Of a stretch of DNA of 15,870 bases, positions 8,472-15,870 are shown piece after piece; the first letter of the stretch is position 1, and every line of letters begins with the position of its first letter. The translations under genes and the position numbers were made by a program. A model generated the notes under the pieces. That model did no database searches and had not been told where the DNA came from. It saw nothing but the letters and a program-made list of their open reading frames with translations. The DNA is taken from positions 1 through 15,870 of the forward strand of contig WTXD01000232.1 in NCBI GenBank assembly GCA_022496205.1, given 5' to 3'. Source of the DNA: Gloeopeniophorella convolvens. Its lineage: Eukaryota; Basidiomycota; Agaricomycetes; Russulales.

Positions 8472-9905
8472 CTACGCTCGGCTTCGTGCGGCTGCGCGCC
8501 GGTCCTTGCCTGGCCGCTGGCCCTTTGCTCCTCCCCGCCCGCGTCCACGGCCCCGCCCAGCGGACCCACCTCTCCGTGCCGAGCCGGCAAAGTCGTCCGT
8601 TGACGTGCGCGTGTTTTGCTTGTCGCGCTTGCCATGCCCACCGAACCCGAACTTCTTGTCGCGCACATGCCGCGGGACGCTGGCACCCCTGCCCCCGCGC
8701 CCGCGCTTTGCGGGGCGGTCCGCAATGGCGTCCTCGACGGCAATGTCGAATCCGTCGTCATCCGCCTGCGCGTTGTCCAGCGCGCCTTTGTGTTCTTCAG
8801 TCCGGGATTAGCGAGCATGCACGGACAACGGGAGGGCGAGGGCGAGAGACGCACTGCGCTTGAGACCCCTGAGCCGCTCATCCATCTCCTTCTTGCCGCG
8901 TTCCCGCTCGCGCTGCTTCTCGAGCTGCACTTGTTTCCCGAATTTCTTGCCTTCGCGCTCTCGGCGCCGCGCCTCGCTCTTTTCGATGCCTGCATTCTCG
9001 TCGAGCAGTCGCTGCCGAATGCGCTCCATGTGCGCGTCTGTCTTTACCATTTCCGCGAAAAAGTCATCCGGCCGCGTGAATGGCAAGCCGTGCTTCGCCG
9101 CGAGGGCCTTGGCAGCTTTTGCACCGTGCAGCGCTTGCTTGTAGCTACGTAAGGGCGGGCAATTAGTTGCATGGGCCAAGGCGAGAGAACGAAGGGCGCA
9201 CAATGCAAGCTCGCAATTCAGGTCGTCATCCACATCGACGTTAATTGTTTCGGGGAATGAGACAGAGAGGGTCTCTGTCCATGGGAGCGACGGATCAAGT
9301 TTTATCGTGTCGCGTATGCGCTCGAGCGCAACCTACCAATGAGATGAAAAAAGTCAGTCTCCAAGAATGAAGTGGAGACGCACTTTGTTGTCGATTTCAA
9401 CTTTTCTTCGCGGAATCGCGTCCTCGTCGATGGAGCCAACGTCCTCATCATCGAGCGCGATATCTTCTTCGTCCTCCTCCTCACTTGCCTCTTCCCCCTC
9501 TTCCCCCTGCTCCTCACCTCCGGACCCACTCTCCGCCTCTGCAGCGTCCTCCGGATCACTGGCGCCATCCTCCTCTTCGTCGCTGTCTTCGCCGCTTGCA
9601 GAACCAGCCAATGCGCGAAGCTGCACGCGGTCAAAGTCGTCGAGGCCGTCCTCGCCTAACGCCTTGACAAGTTTTTCTATGCCCTCCTCGTTGATACCAC
9701 CGTTTTCATTATCATCGTCATCCGAGGCGCTCTCCTCGTCAGCGACCTCTTCGTTTTCGCTCGCGTCGGACGCGTGAGGTGGGGACGAAGGTGAGAGGAG
9801 CACCCGAGCCTCTTTTGATGCGCCCTTGTTCACCGCTTGCTTCGGGGACTTTGCTATCGCTTTCGATACGGATTTTGTGGGCGCCTTGGGCCCTGAGCGT
9901 GCCAT
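8472..9905 (-). CDS. EBP2: rRNA-processing protein EBP2
   Basis: EBP2 is a nucleolar protein needed for pre-rRNA processing and 60S ribosomal subunit assembly. Exons are 9905-9384, 9332-9202, 9144-8855 and 8794-8472, giving 421 aa; introns are 51, 57 and 60 bp with donors GTGCGT, GTGCGC and GTGCGT. The N-terminal third is a lysine-containing tail followed by a long Asp/Glu-rich tract (about residues 47-160). The conserved EBP2 core follows: VALERIRDTIKLDPSLPWTE, then YKQALHGAKAA (from about 219), then FFAEMVKTDAHMERIRQRL and the basic coiled region EGKKFGKQVQLEKQ. The C-terminus has RDKKFGFGG (359-367) and a GRGRGRGRGG tract (394-403), as expected for the family. The frame is unbroken. The gene diverges from the secreted-protein gene, with 239 bp between the starts. 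Confidence 0.95.
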
Positions 9906-10144
9906 TTTGTGTTATGTTGAAGAGAGTCGGAGGGAGGCGGCAAAAGGAAGTTGCCAAAGGCAAGTCAAAAGAGCGGGGGCGCGTCGGGGCGCTGAAGCGT
10001 GACCTCGGCCTCAGGACGGTCCCGGTCAGAGATCGCTTGCGGTGCATCAATCACGTCCCCTCCGAGCCGCCACTCGCCATGCTCCTGCTCTCTCCTCTTT
10101 CTCTTCTACCATCACCTCCCTCTCTTGCTACCTAGACATAGACG
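9906..10144. promoter_or_regulatory. Divergent promoter region, EBP2 / secreted protein
   Basis: This 239-bp gap separates two divergent ATGs. On the plus strand, pyrimidine-rich sequence at about 10083-10128 precedes the secreted-protein start; CT-rich leaders of this kind are common near fungal transcription starts. No clear TATA box is seen for either gene. Confidence 0.45.
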
Positions 10145-11178
10145 ATGCGCGCTCTCGCTGTTGTCGGCGCACTTGTCGCCGTTCACAGCGTCGCCGCGCT
10201 GACCATCCGCGCCAATCCTCCGACTCAGCAGACTGTCTTATCGGGCCTGAGCTCCCCTCCGCAGTCTTCCTCCTCTAGACTCGACGATATTTGGGAGGAC
10301 GTCGACACATCTGCGGGATGGGTCGACCCGCGCATCAACGGCGGCCGCTTCCTCGACGTGCGTCGCACACCTGTCACGCGCCATTGGTGTACACTGGTGC
10401 TGGTGCTGACGCGGCCTGCGTCGCCGTATGCAGTACACAGCGCCGCTCCTCGGCGAGCCGCTCAACGTAATTCTCTCGGGGCTCTCCGACCCCCTCGTTC
10501 TCACCGAGGAGGGCTTCCGCGAGTATACCAAGTGCGTCCGCCCGTCCTCGTCACCTTCACTCCCATTCACCATGTGTCGCGCACAGGTCTATAGGATACT
10601 CAGCCGAGTGCCTCGGGCTGCACATGGGCAATATCCATAAGGCCGACCTCGGCGACGGCAACAGCCGCACCCCCGAGCACTACCTCGCGCGCCAGGAGTA
10701 CTTCCCTGTTTGGGGCACCTGTTGGGAGAGCTTTGCTGGTGGACATCACTTTCGTGCATGGCGCCAGAACGGCACCCATGGTGCGAGCGGCGCATGGTTT
10801 ATTGGGTGCGCCTCTCCCTCCCTTCTACTCTGCTGTCGTGTTGATTCCGTCGGTTTGACTTCCTGTCGGGGCGGAACAGCGCGTCGAAGGAGGAGCATTC
10901 GCGCAAGCAACATAAAATCACCAAGGATGGGTATAACCTCGGCCGCGACTGGTTTGTCGAGCGCGCGCTTGCGGGCGGCCATTGGAAGCGTCGCAACATT
11001 TGGTGGCGCGCCGAGGTGGAGTGGCGCACGGGGCTCCTCGAACCCGGTAGCAAAGGTGTGTGCATGTCGCTGTTGCTGCGGTGCTGCGGGGGGCTGATGC
11101 AGGCGCATTGGGGCAGGCGTCAACCACGGCATTCCGCTGGACGGGCGCGTCGCCATCGTCACCGTGTTCCGCGCTTAG
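10145..11178 (+). CDS. Small secreted protein, basidiomycete family of unknown function
   Basis: The protein is 255 aa from five exons: 10145-10357, 10434-10531, 10587-10805, 10880-11055 and 11117-11178. Introns are 76, 55, 74 and 61 bp; three donors are GTGCGT or GTGCGC. The first 19 or so residues (MRALAVVGALVAVHSVAAL) form a clear signal peptide, so secretion is expected. The mature protein has segments I associate with an uncharacterised secreted family of wood-decay fungi: GWVDPRINGGRFLD, GEPLNVILSGLSDP, WGTCWESFAGGHHFRAWRQN and GVNHGIPLDGRVAIVTV. It has two cysteines (AECLG and GTCWE), which could form one disulfide, and one N-glycosylation sequon (NGT). No catalytic motif is recognised. 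The spliced frame is unbroken and ends at TAG. Confidence 0.88.
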
Positions 11179-11849
11179 GGTACTCATTCGAGTGATGCCT
11201 ACTTGTTCTGGCCTCAGCACGCTGGCATCTCATCTGAAGTTTGTACCTTCATGACATTACCACGACCCACCCACGACTTCTGTATCTGATTGACTCGTCC
11301 CGCACGGTATCAGCCTTCTGGTGGCTTATCACGCAAATGGTCTATGTATGTAATTTAAATCATCCTCGCACGGCCCAACGTTCGCTGCTCTTGTATATAT
11401 CGGCAGAGTTGTATAGGCATACCATTATCCCTTTTTGCATATAGATACTTCCCAATGCGCGTGCACCTGTCTGTCTCTGCACTTAGTAATTTACACTAGT
11501 GAGGCTGGTGATCAACGCTGTACTTGTTCGGCGCGGCAACTGCCGGGCGTATCGGCGTGCACTGAAATTGGAGAAAGGTGACGTCATCTCTGCGACTTGA
11601 ACTTACCACGTCCCCTGAGCATGCTTGGTACTCCCCTTTCAACCCACTTGACTCCGAGGCTTCCCAGTCACGCTCTCACAGTAGTCGCTTCTCAGTGGCT
11701 TACATCGATGGGTAAGCCGGGTCGTTTTGGGTTTTGTCAGACGTGTGGTCAGGTCATGAGTGCGTTGACCAAGATCTCCAGGAACACTTCGCATGCTGCA
11801 GGCTATATAGCAGGCTTCTCACCACCACCTCACGGAATCGACCCCATCC
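11179..11849. other. Intergenic region before the alcohol dehydrogenase gene
   Basis: This holds the 3' flank of the secreted-protein gene and the promoter of the ADH gene. A 148-codon open frame beginning at 11597 runs into the ADH exon in another frame and shows no domain, so I see no gene. Confidence 0.55.
11802..11811 (+). promoter_or_regulatory. TATA box of the alcohol dehydrogenase gene
   Basis: The sequence gctatatagc, itself a perfect palindrome, lies about 40-48 bp before the ATG at 11850. Spacing and sequence fit a fungal TATA element. Confidence 0.5.
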
Positions 11850-13157
11850 ATGTCTCTCCCACAAAAACACGCCGTATACCGTGCAAAAGATTTCATCAAT
11901 GGCCCTTCTGCCCTAGACAAAAGGACGGAGCCCCTGCCTACGCCACAGGCACACGAAGTCCTCGTGAGGATACGTGCCGTCTCGCTCAACTACCGCGACG
12001 TCGCTATCCTGCGGAGCAAATACGGTCTTCCCGTGAAGGATGATGTTGTCCTTGGTGAGACGCAGCTGGGGAAATCGCAGCAGTTGGGCCAAATGCGGGG
12101 TTCAACGTTGGCGACCGCGTCGTCGCGATTTTCGACCTTAAGAATCTATACGGCCCTGCGAAGAGTGCCGATAGTGAGTTCAAAAGGTGTATCTACGCGT
12201 ACAATCTTTCTTATCTGTCTACGCAGACTGTCTCGGCAGTTTCATCGACGGCACCCTCAAGAATATCGCGTCTTCTCGAAGAGGAAGTGTTACGCTACCC
12301 GCAGTACCTCAGTTTCGAAGAGGCATCTTGTCTGCCTATCGCCTCAATGACAGCGTGGAACGTATTTTATGGCAGTAATCCGCTACTCCCTGGCCAGACG
12401 GTTGTTTTCCAGGGGACCGGTGGTGTGTCTATAGCTGGATGCAGATTGCCGACGCAGCCGGGCGGTGGTGCGCTCTCACTTTCTTCTGATTCGATCCTGC
12501 CACTAACAAGACCATGCGCCAGACAATCGTCACTCTTCCTCCGATGAAAAGCTCAAGGTGAGTGTTGTTTCGCGGCAGTCGAATACGGGCACAGACATTC
12601 TACAGCTCGCCAAGAAACTCGGCGCGACGCACACCATCAATTACAAGAAGCAACTCGACTGGGCAGCGGCAGTGAACGAGGTTCGTCAAGGTCGACCTGT
12701 GTTTTTCTTGCAAGATTGTGACTGACGTTTACATGCAAGCTGACGCATGGAGTGGGCGCCGACCATATATTCGATAATGTTGGACTCGCCGATATAGAGA
12801 ATTGCTTCAAATGTATTGCACCAGGCGGCACCATCAACGCCATCGGGTTCCTCGGTGGTCAGGATGTCAATAAAGTCGTAAACACCCCGTTATTGGCACT
12901 GGCCAGAAATGCTACTCTCCGGTATGTTGCATGAATCTAGCGACTACGACGAGCCCTCACTCGAAGATTTCCGATAGGGGTATCCGCGTCGGTTCAAAGC
13001 AGCAGTTCGAAGATCTTCTTCGTTTCTATGAGCGCGCCAGGTCCAGGTCCATCCATATATTGACCGACTTTTCCCGTTCGATCAAACGGTGCAGGCGCTC
13101 GAGTATCTGGAGAGCGGCCAGCACTTTGGAAAAATCGTTGTCAGCATTCCTGGGTAG
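11850..13157 (+). pseudogene. Zinc-type alcohol dehydrogenase / quinone oxidoreductase-like (seven frame breaks)
   Basis: This is a medium-chain dehydrogenase/reductase that would oxidise or reduce small carbonyl compounds with NAD(P)(H). Recognisable segments include SLNYRD (residues 45-50), a corrupted PCSDAAG site, GDRVVAIFDL, the nucleotide-binding GTGGVS, SSDEKLK, LGATHTINYKK and GADHIFDNVG. Exons are 11850-12173, 12227-12464, 12523-12557, 12606-12680, 12740-12921 and 12978-13157; introns are 53, 58, 48, 59 and 56 bp. Frame continuity needs one base restored near 12048, 12264, 12280, 12440, 12462, 12534 and 13039. The exons sum to 1034; adding seven gives 347 codons including stop, normal for the family, and each exon's phase then agrees. 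Near 12050 the restored frame also meets a TGA in the PCSDAAG motif, which argues for some real decay. As given, the gene cannot make a full protein. Confidence 0.88.
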
Positions 13158-13261
13158 GTGGTATCTCAGTAGACGAGGTTGAAGAATACGAACGAAGGCC
13201 CACCTATGTATATATTCTATGGTATGGCCCAATACAGAAGGACGGATTGATGACTCAGGAA

Positions 13262-14731
13262 TCATGAGGAATCATGAGAAGTGATCGACGAGTCGGTCAC
13301 GGCGATCATGTTGGAGAGATAGGTTAAGCGCCCATTGATCGTGACAGGCAGACGCCCCGCGCGGTAGCACGCATCTGCGAATGGCACCAGCGCGTCCTCT
13401 CCACCGTCATTGACGACTATCTCGCGCAGCTCCGGGAGCAGATCCGCTGGAATCTCCTCGTCGTCGCGCGGCAGCGCACTCGCAAGCGGCGTCGCGAGCC
13501 TCGTCTCTACCGTGAGTTGCCTCACACTTCCGAATGGCTGCAACAGCCCGCGCCACAAGTCGCGTTCGGCTTCGGCCTGATTCTTCCACCACCAGCGCCA
13601 TGCGCTCAGCTGCAGGGTAAGATTCTGAGAGATTGAGAGCATAGGCCGAAGCGCGGCACAGATCTGCATTGCACAGGAAACCTGCCAGTCGAACCGGCGG
13701 CATGGGACGGTCACGTAGAGATAACCTTCATCAGGCCGAGGGTCGACATGGGACATGATGACCATGGAGCCTTCGCGGAAAGCGATGGTCATATCGCTGT
13801 GCTTCTGCATGACGCTTGCTGTCGCGATAAACTGTGGCAGTGACTGAAGGGAGAAAGTGAGCTGATTGAAGAGTGTGATGCGGAATTGCTTGAGCAGTGG
13901 GGCATTGACACGGGTTAAAAAGTTGTTCAGGTATTCACTCGAGCCTTTGAGCGCGAGCAGCTCCAGGCTGGAGAGAGCGATGCGCGCCGTGGAGGTATGG
14001 GACAGCCATCCTGAAGAGGCAACGCGGGGAGTGGGGGAAAGGAATTGGATAAGCAAGTCTCGGAGGTGATGCATGGTCGACAGCCGCTCCACCAGCTCAT
14101 CTGGAGGAAGAAGAGAAGAGTCCTGGATGCAGTCGAGGTGAAGGAACAAGATCAGTAGTTGAAGCGAGTAGCGCCAATCCTCTCGGAAGCGAAACGCCCG
14201 ATAGCCAGAGCTGGCGTAAATGCGGGGCCTGAAGCGCCGCGGGCAGGGTAGGGCCCGGCCTGAATCCAGATACCTTGATTCTAAAAGGAGCCTTTCCAAC
14301 AGCGGAAATGCATCATCTAGGGTGTTAACGAAGCGTTCCAGATTTCGGAGAGGCACCGCGTGAAGTCCAATGCTTTTCAAGCGTTGGCAATGCCTGAGCA
14401 GAAGGTGTATCGACTCGTCCTCATATTCGGGATCATCTTCGTCCGAGGTGTCTGCCATATCTCGTTTCTCGGCCACCGTTGCGCGATGATCATACTCCAT
14501 AACGATGGGGAACGGTGGTAAAGAAGCCAGCATACTTGCTAAGGGCGAGCGGTTCGTGAAGAAGAGATGCAAGTCTAGGCGGGAAGCGGAGGAAAGCAGA
14601 AGGGACTGCCACCGTACACAAACGCGAGCGAGCCTCAACCATGTGCCTTGCTGGAACCAGGAACTTTTACTGTCAGGGGAGATGCACGACGCGAATATCT
14701 CCAAGAGAACATCGTCATTGAGCTCGTTCAT
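13262..14731 (-). CDS. F-box protein 2 with leucine-rich C-terminal region
   Basis: This is a single-exon gene of 489 aa. It opens with an F-box-like domain (NELNDDVLLEIFASC, then WLRLARVCVRWQSLLLSS, about residues 2-50), which would dock to Skp1 in an SCF ubiquitin ligase. An acidic stretch follows at about 91-106 (TSDEDDPEYEDE). The rest is rich in irregular leucine repeats such as LRDLLIQFL, LSSLELLALKG and LLKQFRITLFNQL, as in fungal F-box proteins that use an LRR-like surface for substrate binding. The chosen start at 14731 puts the F-box at the N-terminus, as is usual. The frame stays open upstream to 14992, but that extension has no conserved sequence, so a 5' exon is possible. The gene converges with the ADH gene 104 bp away. 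Substrate unknown. Confidence 0.85.
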   Translation of the reverse strand: MNELNDDVLLEIFASCISPDSKSSWFQQGTWLRLARVCVRWQSLLLSSASRLDLHLFFTNRSPLASMLASLPPFPIVMEYDHRATVAEKRDMADTSDEDDPEYEDESIHLLLRHCQRLKSIGLHAVPLRNLERFVNTLDDAFPLLERLLLESRYLDSGRALPCPRRFRPRIYASSGYRAFRFREDWRYSLQLLILFLHLDCIQDSSLLPPDELVERLSTMHHLRDLLIQFLSPTPRVASSGWLSHTSTARIALSSLELLALKGSSEYLNNFLTRVNAPLLKQFRITLFNQLTFSLQSLPQFIATASVMQKHSDMTIAFREGSMVIMSHVDPRPDEGYLYVTVPCRRFDWQVSCAMQICAALRPMLSISQNLTLQLSAWRWWWKNQAEAERDLWRGLLQPFGSVRQLTVETRLATPLASALPRDDEEIPADLLPELREIVVNDGGEDALVPFADACYRAGRLPVTINGRLTYLSNMIAVTDSSITSHDSS

Positions 14732-15772
14732 AGTGATCCGCGGATTGGTGCCTAGTAGTCCTATCGGTTGATTCAGTGTTTTAAGAGACGAAGACAAAAA
14801 TGTATTATTGCAGCTCACCTCGCTCCCTTCGGGGTTCGCTCCTCCTTTTAGGTCGTGGTGCCAGAGACCCGCGTGTGGGAGGTGGCCTGCCTGCCGGCAG
14901 GGGTTCGTCATTCGGCGAGCTTGAGCCGTCTGATACAGACCGGCAGCATGCACGTCAATCCTAGGAACAAGCGGAGCACTAGAAAGGATCACTCACTTTC
15001 GAATTTTCTCTGGTTCCTTCTATTCTTCTTAGGCTCTCTGCGTACCAGAGGGTCTTCAGCCAGGGATGGGCCGTCACTGATGGAGGATCTTCCGCTCGCC
15101 CTATCCCCTGAGTAATCTGCCATCATCTCCGATAGGCTCGGACAGCACCCGCAGAAAGGTCGGCACAGACAGTGGACAAAGTGGCCGATTACAGCGTCTA
15201 CCTGGAGGGTTTCTGTCGGAGATGTCGATGAACGCACGCAAAGATCAGAGTCGAGCGCCTTCCGAGTCACCGAGGGTGCGTCGCGCCGCGTGGTCAAACG
15301 TGTGACTGTCGGATGCCAGTGAATATGCATAATGCTTGGCGCGCCGGTCTGTGGCTAGCAGTACTTAAGTCCGGTAGGAAGCCGTATCCTGCCCGGTCCA
15401 GCAGGACGATTGTTGAGCAGGGGCAACCAGAGATGTTATGCATGTCGATCCGAGACATCATCGTGCGCAGCAGCGACAAAGAGGACTCGGAGTCTAGTCT
15501 CTCGGTGAATAAGTATTCGGTGAATAAGTATGCCGGTTTCCCCGCAGCAAGCTGGACTGAGGCACGTGAAAAGTCTCCGTATCAGCCACGTGTCCGAGCG
15601 CTCCTTGAAACAGTTTCTGACCGCAACGAACCGAAAATGGCCATCAACATCAACGTCACATTCAACACCAACCTCATCATGTACCGTTATGTGAATACAA
15701 GATAATCGTTACGCCGATTCGAGTCCGAGTCCGCAGTCGTACCCGCAGATACATACATTCCACGCCCACTAC
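14732..15772. other. Intergenic region right of F-box gene 2
   Basis: No convincing gene. A plus-strand frame of 130 codons (15313-15705) has no recognisable domain and is probably chance. Visible structures are a 15-bp direct duplication (15502-15531) and two CACGTG palindromes at 15563-15568 and 15587-15592. Confidence 0.5.
15502..15531. repeat. Perfect 15-bp tandem duplication
   Basis: The unit tcggtgaataagtat occurs twice without a gap or mismatch. The unit is a multiple of three and would repeat SVNKY in the overlapping open frame, so it does not disturb that frame. Confidence 0.8.
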
Positions 15773-15870
15773 CTAGAAGGGCAGGATTTCAAAGTCCCCA
15801 TTCGAATTGAACGAGAACTCGAGAAGAGCCGGACCGGCAATCGTCTTATCGTCAGCGACGCCGTCGGCGT
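15773..15870 (-). CDS. 3' end of an unidentified gene (partial)
   Basis: Reading the minus strand from the window edge gives 31 residues ending in TAG at 15775-15773. They include DKTIAGPALLEFSF and end NGDFEILPF. The composition is protein-like, with alternating hydrophobic residues suggesting a final beta strand, and there is no stop before the TAG. I do not recognise the family. The rest of the gene lies beyond the window. Confidence 0.5.
   Translation of the reverse strand, partial: ADGVADDKTIAGPALLEFSFNSNGDFEILPF

Noticed and set aside
8447..8995. Minus-strand open frame of 182 codons
   Set aside because: It overlaps EBP2 exons 3 and 4 in the wrong frame. The EBP2 frame gives the conserved RDKKFGFGG and GRG-rich tail.
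9367..9777. Plus-strand serine-rich open frame of 136 codons
   Set aside because: It is the antisense of the acidic Asp/Glu tract of EBP2 exon 1, which reads as poly-Ser on the other strand.
11597..12043. Plus-strand open frame of 148 codons upstream of ADH
   Set aside because: It has no domain and overlaps the first ADH exon in another frame, where the conserved SLNYRD segment is in the ADH frame.
12174..12226. Alternative ADH donor at 12187 (gtgtat)
   Set aside because: It gives the wrong phase for the next exon. The donor gtgagt at 12174 joins correctly to the segment reading LGSFIDGTL.
15313..15705. Plus-strand open frame of 130 codons with a repeated SVNKY
   Set aside because: No family, signal peptide or intron structure was recognised. 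The repeat is reported as a DNA duplication instead.

Overview
The window looks like nuclear DNA of a GC-rich basidiomycete fungus, probably an agaricomycete. The genes carry many short introns (48-83 bp, 25 reconstructed here). Several encode proteins that resemble basidiomycete families: NmrA-like dehydrogenase-fold proteins, two fungal F-box proteins, the ribosome-assembly factor EBP2, a small secreted protein, and a quinone-oxidoreductase-type alcohol dehydrogenase. No transposon, tRNA, rRNA, CRISPR array or viral sequence was recognised. Identifications come from reading motifs by eye; no database was searched.

Layout, left to right. Positions 1-5205 hold three tandem minus-strand NmrA-like paralogs (starts at 1170, 3376 and 5205) with three introns at identical positions. 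The left copy is broken; the other two are intact (354 and 347 aa). Each has a TATA-like box 35-55 bp upstream of its ATG. Positions 5764-7314 (minus) hold an F-box gene whose five exons and four introns are clear but whose frame is broken four times. Positions 8472-9905 (minus) hold an intact four-exon EBP2 gene (421 aa), divergent from an intact five-exon secreted-protein gene at 10145-11178 (plus, 255 aa). Positions 11850-13157 (plus) hold an alcohol dehydrogenase gene with six exons and good splice sites but seven inferred single-base losses. It converges with an intact F-box gene of 489 aa at 13262-14731 (minus). The last 98 bases carry the 3' end of an unidentified minus-strand gene.

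The genes do not form an obvious pathway. EBP2 is a housekeeping gene. The NmrA array, the F-box genes and the secreted protein look like ordinary variable fungal gene families.

The most notable pattern is how the reading-frame breaks are distributed. Twelve inferred frameshifts, almost all one-base losses in short runs, fall in three genes (NmrA copy 1, F-box 1, ADH). The other five genes, about 5.6 kb of coding sequence, show none. This is either real decay of dispensable genes or patchy assembly error, and the sequence alone cannot decide. I see no convincing undescribed multi-gene system.
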